A DNA stretch of 39,308 bases, from positions 1 to 39,308 of IMG/VR virus record IMGVR_UViG_3300044609_000630; one strand, 5' to 3'. Within the stretch, counting starts at the first letter, position 1, and each line of letters starts with the position of its first letter. Shown here one piece after another: positions 29,923 to 36,976 of the stretch. Below the pieces are notes generated by a model. It did not search any database and was not told the origin of the DNA. It was given only the letters and a program-made list of their open reading frames with translations. Made by a program: the position numbers and the translations under genes. Source of the stretch: a virus.

Positions 29923-30176
29923 AAATCTATGTGACCAAGTATTGCCTTAATGGCGAAATTCTGGCGCTCAGTGTTCTTGAGGGCTCCGATGCTGAATGGG
30001 CGCGTGTCTTGCTGCCCGGGGGTACATGGCCGTCAACGATCAAGATGGGGCGCGATTGCTTTGCGAATGAGGCTGACGCCTTGGCGGATGCAGAGAAAAG
30101 GCGAGCCAAGAAAATCAAATCTCTCAGCAAGCAAATCTCCAAACTGCAGGAAATTATATTCAAGGTGGCCGAATGA
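29919..30176 (+). CDS. Small protein with basic coiled-coil tail
   Basis: An 85-residue protein, MKIYVTKYCLNGEILALSVL..., beta-type first and then a strongly basic helix (AEKRRAKKIKSLSKQISKLQ) that could bind nucleic acid or dimerise. ATGA overlaps. No family recognised. Confidence 0.77.
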   Translation: MKIYVTKYCLNGEILALSVLEGSDAEWARVLLPGGTWPSTIKMGRDCFANEADALADAEKRRAKKIKSLSKQISKLQEIIFKVAE

Positions 30177-30436
30177 ACCGCTATCCGTGGCCAGAAATGC
30201 AGGTCGGCGAAGTCCGAGAAATCACCAGCGACAAGCCGATTAACGTGATCCGCAGTGCTGCTAGCATGTACTCGCTCAAGCAGCAGAAGAGGGAAGGGAT
30301 TCGGCCTGTTTTCTCTGTGACTTATGTGGACCAAGAAATGTGGGCCGATGTTTATCGCATCGAACGAAAGGCCGACCGTCACGAAGAATACCGCCCGGTC
30401 GGAAAGACTGCGGCAGACGTGGAGCGCACCGAATGA
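30173..30436 (+). CDS. Small protein of unknown function
   Basis: An 87-residue protein starting MNRYPWPEMQVGEVREI; a beta-type core with a basic centre (YSLKQQKREG). The wording 'P-W-M-VGE' is common among small phage proteins of unknown role. ATGA overlaps at both ends. Confidence 0.76.
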   Translation: MNRYPWPEMQVGEVREITSDKPINVIRSAASMYSLKQQKREGIRPVFSVTYVDQEMWADVYRIERKADRHEEYRPVGKTAADVERTE

Positions 30437-30657
30437 GCTGGCAGCCGATATCTAAAGCCCCGCGCGGAGCAAAGAGATTTTTAGCGGCCGACTTTCGGAC
30501 TGGCGAAATGTGGATTGTCAATTGGCCTGTCCGGCATTACCCGGGGAGATGGGAAAAGACGCGATCCAAGCATGCGGACGGCTGGGACGGCGAAGCAACA
30601 ATCGGCGCGGAAAGAGCAACTCACTGGCAGCCGCTCCCCGCCCCTCCGGAGTCCTAG
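30433..30657 (+). CDS. DUF551-like protein
   Basis: A 74-residue protein, MSWQPISKAPRGAKRFLAAD..., ending ATHWQPLPAPPES. The opening 'W-PI-AP' and the closing 'THW-PLP-PP' are the signature of the short DUF551-type proteins carried by many phages; function unknown. It is the last gene before the regulated SLOG gene. Confidence 0.85.
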   Translation: MSWQPISKAPRGAKRFLAADFRTGEMWIVNWPVRHYPGRWEKTRSKHADGWDGEATIGAERATHWQPLPAPPES

Positions 30658-30661
30658 CCCC

Positions 30662-30690
30662 TTGCACGCGGCCCCGGTCTTGTGTAGGAT
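30662..30690 (+). promoter_or_regulatory. Candidate promoter for the replication block
   Basis: TTGCAC (30662-30667), 17 bp, TAGGAT (30685-30690). It lies in a 184-bp gap between operon genes and would make an RNA starting near 30698 that contains the whole hairpin at 30744-30837 ahead of the SLOG, replication and helicase genes. Confidence 0.55.
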
Positions 30691-30743
30691 TGGGGCTGCG
30701 CTTTGCGCCCGGTGTTGCAACCGGTGAAATAGACGTGCGGTTG

Positions 30744-30837
30744 TATCTCCAAAGGAAGGCGGGCTGTCGCCCTAACAAGGCCATCAGTGCCGCCGCCGTC
30801 GGGATTGCAACCGATAGCCCGCCCCCCTTTGGAGATA
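30744..30837 (+). promoter_or_regulatory. Long hairpin sequestering the ribosome-binding site of the SLOG gene
   Basis: Left arm 30744-30755 pairs perfectly with 30826-30837 (12 bp). After a 2x2 internal loop, 30758-30765 pairs with 30816-30823 (8 bp), then G-U and TCG/CGA follow: 24 pairs in all, with a 42-nt loop. The Shine-Dalgarno GGAG (30831-30834) of the GTG at 30842 lies inside the right arm, so folding should block translation. A TTGCAACCG repeat occurs before the hairpin (30714-30722) and in its loop (30805-30813). Confidence 0.8.
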
Positions 30838-30841
30838 TGTT

Positions 30842-31195
30842 GTGGCATCTTCCGTCATCGTCTGCGGCGGTCGCGCTTATCGCGACAAAGCCTTTCTAGA
30901 CAAGTTCCTTTCCGAATTCCTGATCATCGTTGACTTCGATATCCTGATCGAAGGCGGCGCGCTTGGTGCTGACCGGCTGGCCCGAGAGTGGGCTTTGAGT
31001 CGTGGCGTCCATGTCGCAACGGTCAATGCCATGTGGAACCGTGGCAAGGGTGCAGGGCCGGCCCGTAATCGCGCCATGTTATCACTCAGGCCCGATTATG
31101 TGATCGCCTTCCCGGGCGGCCGTGGCACTCAGAACATGATGACTCAGGCCGAGCGTGCCGGAGTTCGCGTTATCCGTGCGGGGTGGACGGAATGA
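30842..31195 (+). CDS. SLOG-domain protein, DUF2493 / YspA-like
   Basis: A 117-residue Rossmann-like protein expected to bind a nucleotide or related ligand. Features: an N-terminal strand and VCGGRAYRD (8-16), ILIEGGALGADRLAREWA (34-51), the conserved GKGAGPARNRAML (68-80) and IAFPGGRGT (88-96). The family relates to LOG/DprA-type folds; the role in phages is unsettled. The GTG start has GGAG 7 nt upstream, buried in the hairpin above. Confidence 0.9.
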   Translation: MASSVIVCGGRAYRDKAFLDKFLSEFLIIVDFDILIEGGALGADRLAREWALSRGVHVATVNAMWNRGKGAGPARNRAMLSLRPDYVIAFPGGRGTQNMMTQAERAGVRVIRAGWTE

Positions 31196-31629
31196 AGGTC
31201 AAACTTGTCAACGAAAAGCGGTATTCGACCTATGTCGGATCGTCACAGGTAGTGGCCCCAATTTCCGCGACGCTTCCATTTTTCGAGAGGGAAGGCGACG
31301 GTTATGTGCATCGAGTGAGAAGCGCCAGCATCCATTATGACAAAGCTGGTAATTACCTGCACACACTCGTTCAGTTCTGGTGCGGCGGGCATGGGCACAT
31401 CCACATGGACGGGGTTGTCAGAAAAAAGGTTGACCCGAAGCGCCGGAAGCAAAAGCGCGCTGTCCTAGTCGAAAATCCCAGCTTAGGCCGGGTGGTGTGC
31501 GCAACGTGTCAGGGTCGCGCCTTTGGGGCGGGACAGCTTGGAAGCCATAAGGTAAACGGGCAGATGTCTCGGTTTAAGCCTCACGGTGAGTTTTTCCCGT
31601 TGATGCGAAAGGGTGCGTGCAATGACTGA
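31192..31629 (+). CDS. Protein with candidate zinc site, before replication genes
   Basis: A 145-residue protein, MKVKLVNEKRYSTYVGSS.... Candidate metal ligands are CGGHGHIH (about 64-71) and VCATCQGRAFG (about 102-112), a treble-clef-like arrangement. Function is unknown, although proteins of this form sit beside replication genes in several phages. The ATG overlaps the SLOG stop; the gene overlaps the next by 8 nt. Confidence 0.8.
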   Translation: MKVKLVNEKRYSTYVGSSQVVAPISATLPFFEREGDGYVHRVRSASIHYDKAGNYLHTLVQFWCGGHGHIHMDGVVRKKVDPKRRKQKRAVLVENPSLGRVVCATCQGRAFGAGQLGSHKVNGQMSRFKPHGEFFPLMRKGACND

Positions 31630-32515
31630 CGCCCGCATGTCGATCAATCTCCCGGGCCATCCCAAGATGAAGCGTGTTATCCGCTCGCTTGGGGACTCCG
31701 GCGCATGGCACGTCATTAAGCTCTTCCTGTGGGTGGCTGGCAATCGTCCGGATGGTGACCTGTCCGGGCTGACCGCCGACGATATCGAGCTTTCGATTGA
31801 CTGGATAGGGTCGCCCGGTGCGTTTGTCTCCGAGCTTGTCGCTGTCCGCTTCCTTGACGAGACCGATACCGGATACCAAGTCCATGACTGGGAAGAACAT
31901 AACCCGTGGGCAGCCGGAACGGAGATGCGTGCAGAAAAGGCGAAGTTCAACGCTTTTTGCAAACATCACGGCCGGGAAGAGGCAGCTAGGCGCATGCCGG
32001 AATACGCAAAGCGCATGGGCATTGCATGCACTAAGGATGCTACTAGCATGCGAGCAGCAGAAACTAGCAATGCTCCGTCTCCGTCTCCGTCTCCGTCTCC
32101 GTCTCCGTCTCCGTCTCCGTCTCCGTCTCCGTCTCCGTCTTTAGAGCTAGAGTCATCTGACGATGACTCTTGTCCCCCGCCTAACGGCGAGGCACCGAAG
32201 CGGAACGATCCGATCCCCTATCAGGCGGTAGCCGATGCCTACAACGCCACGATGACGGGGTTAGCCAAGGTTCGGGACATGACGGGCAAGCGGAGGACTC
32301 GACTGCGAACCGCTTGGACAGGTCGCCGAAGGTCGCTAGCGTTCTGGCAGGCTTACTTTGCCGAGTGCCAGCGGGACAACTTCCTGAACGGGACAGGGCC
32401 TTACCGAAACGGACACGAGAACTGGCGGCCTGACTTCGATTACCTGATCCGGGAGGATGTCGTGGTCAGAACATACGAACGGGCGATTAGCCGAATGGAG
32501 CGCGAGCATGAATGA
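31622..32515 (+). CDS. Replisome organiser / helicase loader-like replication protein (O-like)
   Basis: A 297-residue protein. N-terminal winged-helix-like domain (about 1-120; MSINLPGHPKMKRVIRSLGD, YQVHDWEEHNPW), a (PS)11 linker encoded by a hexanucleotide repeat, and a C-terminal domain (about 190-297) with KRRTRLRTAW, LAFWQAYFAE and WRPDFDYLIRED, as in phage replication proteins that hand DnaB helicase to the origin. Directly before the helicase gene. Origin binding is inferred; no iterons were found. Confidence 0.86.
   Translation: MTDARMSINLPGHPKMKRVIRSLGDSGAWHVIKLFLWVAGNRPDGDLSGLTADDIELSIDWIGSPGAFVSELVAVRFLDETDTGYQVHDWEEHNPWAAGTEMRAEKAKFNAFCKHHGREEAARRMPEYAKRMGIACTKDATSMRAAETSNAPSPSPSPSPSPSPSPSPSPSPSLELESSDDDSCPPPNGEAPKRNDPIPYQAVADAYNATMTGLAKVRDMTGKRRTRLRTAWTGRRRSLAFWQAYFAECQRDNFLNGTGPYRNGHENWRPDFDYLIREDVVVRTYERAISRMEREHE
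32073..32140 (+). repeat. Hexanucleotide microsatellite (CTCCGT)11
   Basis: 68 bases of uninterrupted CTCCGT period, 11.3 copies, in frame inside the replisome-organiser gene. It encodes alternating Pro-Ser. Slippage by whole units would keep the frame and only change linker length. Confidence 0.97.
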
Positions 32516-33899
32516 CGAACTGAGAATCCCGCCGCAGTCGATTCCATCGGAACAGGCCGTGTTGGGTGGCCTGATGTTGTCGCCGGAGTCGTGGCCGCTG
32601 GTGTCGGATGTTCTGGACGAGTCTGACTTTTACCGCCGGGATCATCAATTGATCTTCCGGGCCATCATGGAAATGGCGAGCAAGGGTAAGCCGTTTGACG
32701 CGGTGACCTTGGGCGAGTGGTTTGAGGTTAACGGCCAGTCCGAAATGGTGGATGGCGGCGCTTACCTGATCGACCTCGCGTCTAACACCCCGTCCGCAGC
32801 GAACATCAAGGCTTATGCGGACATCGTGCAGGACAAGTCAACCCTGCGGAAGCTAATCGAATTGGGCAATGAGGCGCAGTCTGCCGCGTTCCAGCCTGAC
32901 GGCCGTGATGCCGGGGCCATCGTTTCAGAGATTGCCACCAAGTTCGGCGACCTGCAGCCCAAGCAGCGGGGCGGGTTCGTTACGGTCAAGCAGGCCGGGC
33001 GGGCATGGCTGGAAGCGATGCAGAGGCGTTTTGAGCAACGCGAGCGGATCACGGGTATCCCTACCCCTTATAACTCATTCAATCACGCCACGCGCGGCCT
33101 GCAGCCGTCTACGTGCTACATCATCGCGGCTCGCCCGAGCATGGGCAAATCCGTTGTCGCCAATTCGATCAGCGCATGCGCCGCCATGCGTGGGCTGAAA
33201 GTGGCGCTGTTCTCGCTGGAGGCTGCGGCAGAATCGGTTCTAGATCGCTGCGTTGCGAACATCGGAGACGTGCCCTATGACTGGATTCAGTCGCCCGGCA
33301 CATACCCCGACGACGATGACCTGATGATGTCACGGGCAACGACGGCGATGGCTCGACTGTTGGATGGTCATCTGATTATCGATGACACCCCGGCCATTAC
33401 TCGCCGACAGTTTGAGGCCAAAGCTCGCCGCCAGTACCACGAGACCGGGCTAGACTTGATTGTGGTCGATCACATCCACGATTTTGCGGTCGATCCGAAG
33501 CTGGCCCGTTTCGAGTATGGCGCGATTGTGCAGACCGGCAAGACGCTGGCGAAGGAATGGAAAATTCCCGTGGTCATGATGGCTCAGCTTAATCGAGGGC
33601 TGGAGGGGCGCACAGGATCAAAGCGCCCGCGCCTTGCAGACCTTCGCGAGTCTGGCGAGATTGAGCAAAAGGCCGACGTGATTACGTTCCTGCACCGGGA
33701 GGATTACTACGAAGCCGATACCCCAATGCGTGGCGTTCTGGAAATGATTATTGCCAAGGGGCGAGATATCGAAATCGGGACGCATTACATGCGGCATCGG
33801 TTTGACCGGATGCGGATCGAGGATTGGGAAGGTCCGTTGCCCGTCGGCGAGAAATCCAGCGGCTACAGTTTCCAAGGAAAAAGCTTGGGGGAATTCTGA
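32508..33899 (+). CDS. Replicative DNA helicase, DnaB family
   Basis: A 463-residue helicase that unwinds phage DNA 5' to 3'. N-terminal DnaB domain (SIPSEQAVLGGLMLSPESW, about 11-29), then a RecA-type ATPase: Walker A ARPSMGKS (208-215), Walker B LIVVDHIHDF (about 310-320) in place of the more usual VDYLQLM, VVMMAQLNRGLE, and the C-terminal sensor region RESGEIEQKADVITFLHRE. The ATG at 32508 overlaps the organiser gene by 8 nt. Confidence 0.95.
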   Translation: MNDELRIPPQSIPSEQAVLGGLMLSPESWPLVSDVLDESDFYRRDHQLIFRAIMEMASKGKPFDAVTLGEWFEVNGQSEMVDGGAYLIDLASNTPSAANIKAYADIVQDKSTLRKLIELGNEAQSAAFQPDGRDAGAIVSEIATKFGDLQPKQRGGFVTVKQAGRAWLEAMQRRFEQRERITGIPTPYNSFNHATRGLQPSTCYIIAARPSMGKSVVANSISACAAMRGLKVALFSLEAAAESVLDRCVANIGDVPYDWIQSPGTYPDDDDLMMSRATTAMARLLDGHLIIDDTPAITRRQFEAKARRQYHETGLDLIVVDHIHDFAVDPKLARFEYGAIVQTGKTLAKEWKIPVVMMAQLNRGLEGRTGSKRPRLADLRESGEIEQKADVITFLHREDYYEADTPMRGVLEMIIAKGRDIEIGTHYMRHRFDRMRIEDWEGPLPVGEKSSGYSFQGKSLGEF

Positions 33900-33900
33900 A

Positions 33901-34056
33901 ATGAACAGCAAAGAAAAGTTCTATCACGACATGGAAGAAATGTTCAAAGACGTGCAGATGCCTGCCGGCCACGAGTACACCATGGATCAGGCGCTAAAGG
34001 CATGGTGGGAAGACTTCAAGTCAAAGCACTTCGACCGCTCGTCGGAATCCCGTTGA
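33901..34056 (+). CDS. Small acidic helical protein after helicase
   Basis: A 51-residue protein, MNSKEKFYHDMEEMFKDVQM..., starting 1 nt after the helicase stop. It is helical and charged. Function is unknown. Its TGA (34054-34056) is part of the -35 of the next promoter and its last codons encode the upstream box. Confidence 0.74.
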   Translation: MNSKEKFYHDMEEMFKDVQMPAGHEYTMDQALKAWWEDFKSKHFDRSSESR

Positions 34057-34080
34057 CTGTAGCGCGCGACCCGGTAGGAT
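34033..34080 (+). promoter_or_regulatory. Rightward promoter with GT(N8)AC spacer palindrome and upstream box
   Basis: Box GACCGCTCGTCGG (34033-34045), 7 nt, TTGACT (34053-34058), 16 bp, TAGGAT (34075-34080). GTAGCGCGCGAC (34059-34070) follows the -35 directly. The same layout occurs on the other strand at 27504-27552 and 23407-23455. It drives the last third of the early operon. Confidence 0.78.
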
Positions 34081-34104
34081 AGGCGTACCAACTGAGGAGG
34101 GGTT

Positions 34105-34293
34105 ATGAGCATCATTGATGAGTCGACGTTTGACAAGGCCGCAGCCTATGTCTGTAAGCACGGCCAGTACATGCGCGAAGGTGTCTACGGCGTCCGTTAT
34201 CCGCAGTGCGCACCCCGGGCAATCTTCCGCGTGGATACCCATGAACTGACGGCCGAAGTCGCTAAGCGGATGGCCGAAGGCGGTGCCGCATGA
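34105..34293 (+). CDS. Small protein of unknown function
   Basis: A 62-residue protein, MSIIDESTFDKAAAYVCKHG..., with a strong GAGGAGGGG site. It has two Cys and a C-terminal helix (TAEVAKRMAEGG). First gene behind the 34.05-kb promoter. No family recognised. Confidence 0.76.
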   Translation: MSIIDESTFDKAAAYVCKHGQYMREGVYGVRYPQCAPRAIFRVDTHELTAEVAKRMAEGGAA

Positions 34294-34904
34294 AGTGGGA
34301 AGAACTCAATACCCCCGAGGCCGTCCTTGCAGCGTTCGCTGCGCGGCTGCGGGTGGAATTCACGTGTGAATCGGACGGATGGATTGTCCCGACGCAGAAG
34401 GGTCGATTCGAGCCTGCGGAAATGATGCGCATGGGCTGCCGCTACCGCGCCCTGATCGAAGAGCCCGCCGAACCGCTGGGCCGCGATGCCGAGGGTCCAT
34501 ACACCGACGCCAACCCATTCGACGGCGGGTCGCTGACGGCTATGGCTTCCGGCCGCGATGCTGAGGGCGTCGAGGGGCTGGCGGACTGCTACGGAGACGT
34601 GATGCTTGACGCGAACGGCAGGAAGTCGTGGGAGTTCGACGGCCACGGCCTGCATGCATTCGCCCGCCGCCTGCGCCCGCAGGTGGATGAGGGGATGGCG
34701 CCGGAACCTGCAGATATCGCCGTCGAGAGCTTCCCGAGCGTGCCGACTGGCGGGATGAGCGTCAGGATGCCCGCCGGGGTAAAGGTCACGCACAAGCCGA
34801 CAGGCTGCACCGTGACTGTGAGTCACTACCGCAGCCAGCACCACAACCGAGCCGCAGCAATCCGCGCCCTCACCGCCGCCCTGGGGGAGGCCGGCCATGG
34901 CTAA
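34290..34904 (+). CDS. Protein with C-terminal release-factor-like domain (GGM in place of GGQ)
   Basis: A 204-residue protein. Residues 1-70 and 71-145 are unrecognised phage-type segments (repeated GRDAEG at 64-69 and 88-93). Residues 150-200 match the class I peptide chain release factor domain: THKPTG (167-172), RSQHHNRAAAIRAL (181-194). At the place of the catalytic GGQ it has GGM (154-156), one residue closer than usual. If it enters ribosomes it should not hydrolyse peptidyl-tRNA normally. Short RF-like proteins occur in other phages; their role is unclear. Confidence 0.8.
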   Translation: MKWEELNTPEAVLAAFAARLRVEFTCESDGWIVPTQKGRFEPAEMMRMGCRYRALIEEPAEPLGRDAEGPYTDANPFDGGSLTAMASGRDAEGVEGLADCYGDVMLDANGRKSWEFDGHGLHAFARRLRPQVDEGMAPEPADIAVESFPSVPTGGMSVRMPAGVKVTHKPTGCTVTVSHYRSQHHNRAAAIRALTAALGEAGHG

Positions 34905-35286
34905 GCACCTGTGGGAAGTCGATCATCGTTACTACTGCAGCGAAGGAAACTACTTCACCGCAGAGTCTGTCGAGTCTTATTTCAAGAGTTTCGCGGAATT
35001 CATGGAAGATTCTGGCGATTCCGACATGGACTACAACCTACTATTCCGCTGGGATTGGCTTGAGCATGACGACAGCGGGAGCAACAACTTCAACGGCGAC
35101 AACTACTACAGGAACGGGAGACTTAAATTGTTCTGGATGGGCCAGCGAAAGGGCCTGTATCGATACAGCGTCGTCGAGGTGTGCCGGGCGGATGAGCCGG
35201 CTGTGATCGAGTTCTTGAGCCCAAGACTCGCCCACCTGATGTCCCTGTGGTCCCCGCTCACTGACAAGGGGGCCGACCATGGCTGA
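34897..35286 (+). CDS. Conserved phage protein (HLWEVDHRYYCSEGNYF)
   Basis: A 129-residue protein with the widespread phage pattern HLWEVDHRYYCSEGNYF, DMDYNLLFRWDW, LKLFWMGQRKGLYRYSVVEV and DEPAVIEFLSPR. Full length for its kind. Function is unknown. It starts 8 nt inside the upstream gene and overlaps the next by 8. Confidence 0.85.
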   Translation: MAKHLWEVDHRYYCSEGNYFTAESVESYFKSFAEFMEDSGDSDMDYNLLFRWDWLEHDDSGSNNFNGDNYYRNGRLKLFWMGQRKGLYRYSVVEVCRADEPAVIEFLSPRLAHLMSLWSPLTDKGADHG

Positions 35287-35701
35287 CCTGCGCGAACTCA
35301 AGACGACCGACATCCCCGAGGCGATCCGCGCCGACGTGGAAATGCTGCGAGCGCTGTGCGTGAACGATGAGGCGGCTTGGCAAGCTATATGCAACGTGAT
35401 GCGCGCCCTCGCCGCGCAGCCTGCGACGGTGCCCGAGGCCCAGGCGGGGGCGGATGACGAGACGCTCGGCGAATGGGTCGAGCGCATGTCGCAGACCATG
35501 GGCGACCACAATCGCAAGATGCTGCAGCAACTGCACAAGGCATCGTGGAATGGGCAATTCATCAGCCCCAAGGATAAGTCGCCGCCACGTGGTTACAACG
35601 GGCGCGGAGGAGACGGTGGGGGCGCGAAGCGATGGGTGGACAACGATGCCTTGGTCGATGGTCCGCCTGGCAGCACGACAACCGGCGGGGGTGACCAGTG
35701 A
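35279..35701 (+). CDS. Phage protein, helical with Gly/Pro-rich tail
   Basis: A 140-residue protein, MADLRELKTTDIPEAIRADV.... It has a helical N-terminal half with one Cys pair of isolated residues, then WVERMSQTMGDHNRKMLQQL and a flexible tail (PPRGYNGRGGDGGG). Function is unknown. Its TGA overlaps the next GTG. Confidence 0.76.
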   Translation: MADLRELKTTDIPEAIRADVEMLRALCVNDEAAWQAICNVMRALAAQPATVPEAQAGADDETLGEWVERMSQTMGDHNRKMLQQLHKASWNGQFISPKDKSPPRGYNGRGGDGGGAKRWVDNDALVDGPPGSTTTGGGDQ

Positions 35702-36513
35702 TCGACAGGACCGAACTCGAAAGGTTGGCGGATGACCTGCGCACGATGACGCTGGAAGACCTGCGAAACGGCAAGGTCGAGCGAGTGGAATGCGAACTCC
35801 GCGCCCTCGCCGCCCGCTGCGACAACAACCCAGCCGAAGAGAAGGAGGTGATGCAGTTTGACCCCGCTGAACGAAAAGCGATCGTACACCAGCCTGTAGC
35901 GAAGCCCCCGGTGTCAGAGGCCGGGGGCGACCAGCCAGCCGGGGAGCCGGTGCCGTTGCCGGAGCCGGCCTACGTGCGCACCTATTACGACTGGCCTGAT
36001 GAGCACTACTACACCGCCGACCAGCTCCGCACGTACGCCGGGGCCGTGGCCTTTGCTCGCGGCATGTCAGTCGCCGAGCAATACGACCGCGACCTGCGCA
36101 AGATGCTGGAGAGAGCCGAGACCGCCGAGCGCGAGCGGGAAGCGGACCGGAGGGATGCGGAGCGGTATCGGTGGCTGCGCGCCGCACACGGAAGCGATAT
36201 GCACGGCATGTGGCATGTACGAGGCTACGAAAACTGCGTGATCGGACAGCAGCCGGAAGAACTCGACGCCGCCATCGACGCCGCCATGGGCGACAGCAAT
36301 ACCACCGGCGCCGATGTCTCCGATACCACCGCACACCTGATCCGCATGCTGCGCGAGCGCGACGCACTCGGACGCGCCAAGTACGGAACCACGCTCGACC
36401 GCACCGACCTGACCCACGAGCAATGGCTGCAGCACATGGTAGAGGAAATGCTCGACGGCGCAGGCTATGCGCTCGCTGCTATTCGGGCCATGGGGGAAGG
36501 CAATGCAGATTAA
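35698..36513 (+). CDS. Multi-module phage protein (DAERYRWLR and KYGTTLDRTDL modules)
   Basis: A 271-residue protein starting at GTG (GTGA). Modules: an N-terminal helix (1-45); a Pro-rich linker (about 68-92); a coiled coil ending in DAERYRWLRAAH (about 130-165), a common phage segment; then RMLRERDALGRAKYGTTLDR (about 220-239) with HMVEEMLDGAGYALAAIR, like small helical proteins found alone in other phages and reminiscent of all-alpha NTP pyrophosphatases. It looks like a fusion. No activity is assigned. Confidence 0.8.
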   Translation: MIDRTELERLADDLRTMTLEDLRNGKVERVECELRALAARCDNNPAEEKEVMQFDPAERKAIVHQPVAKPPVSEAGGDQPAGEPVPLPEPAYVRTYYDWPDEHYYTADQLRTYAGAVAFARGMSVAEQYDRDLRKMLERAETAEREREADRRDAERYRWLRAAHGSDMHGMWHVRGYENCVIGQQPEELDAAIDAAMGDSNTTGADVSDTTAHLIRMLRERDALGRAKYGTTLDRTDLTHEQWLQHMVEEMLDGAGYALAAIRAMGEGNAD

Positions 36514-36703
36514 GCGCATTTACAAAATCAGCCGTTCGGCGAAGTACAGGACAACAGGCGTCCGGGTCGGAGCAATCGTGACCGACCCAATCGCCCGAAA
36601 AGCATGGGCCGACCTGATCGAGATTCACGGCGGGGCTAAGGCTGCGATTACTCACATGCTTAGGACGCACCATTTCCAGAAGTATATTGATCCGGAGTCG
36701 TGA
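36503..36703 (+). CDS. Small basic protein
   Basis: A 66-residue basic protein, MQIKRIYKISRSAKYRTTGV..., with an ITHMLRTHHFQKY end. It starts 11 nt inside the upstream gene. Charge suggests nucleic-acid binding, without a recognised fold. Confidence 0.75.
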   Translation: MQIKRIYKISRSAKYRTTGVRVGAIVTDPIARKAWADLIEIHGGAKAAITHMLRTHHFQKYIDPES

Positions 36704-36705
36704 GC

Positions 36706-36819
36706 ATGCGATGGTTCATCAAGTACGCGGCAGCCGTGGCAGTGATCGTAACCCTAGGCGTGCTGCTTGGTCGGATGTTGGCTAGCTGGATTATGGGAGG
36801 GGTGTATGGATTCTTCTGA
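36706..36819 (+). CDS. 37-aa single-pass membrane microprotein
   Basis: MRWFIKYAAAVAVIVTLGVL..., 37 residues, one membrane segment over most of its length. GGAG is 8 nt before the ATG; a GTG two codons earlier overlaps the upstream stop and is an alternative. It overlaps the next gene by 14 nt. Function is unknown. Confidence 0.68.
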   Translation: MRWFIKYAAAVAVIVTLGVLLGRMLASWIMGGVYGFF

Positions 36820-36976
36820 GGCGTTAACAGTCTTGCGAGCGATGCGAAAACAGGCTCATGAGCGGGCGGAAATGTGGGCGCGAGTCAATGAAGATGGGCG
36901 CGCTATGGAGGCTAATCAAAAGTTTGACGCACTAGGAATTGCAATTCGCGCGATTAAGGGTGACCGCCATGACTGA
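36806..36976 (+). CDS. Small helical protein
   Basis: A 56-residue protein, MDSSEALTVLRAMRKQAHER..., helical and charged, with GGGAGGGG shortly before the ATG. Similar short helical proteins with 'QKFDALGIAIRAI' ends are common in phages. Function is unknown. Confidence 0.76.
   Translation: MDSSEALTVLRAMRKQAHERAEMWARVNEDGRAMEANQKFDALGIAIRAIKGDRHD

Noticed and set aside
32073-32140. CRISPR-like repeat
   Set aside because: The repeat has no spacers; it is a simple in-frame hexanucleotide tract. No CRISPR array was seen anywhere in the window.
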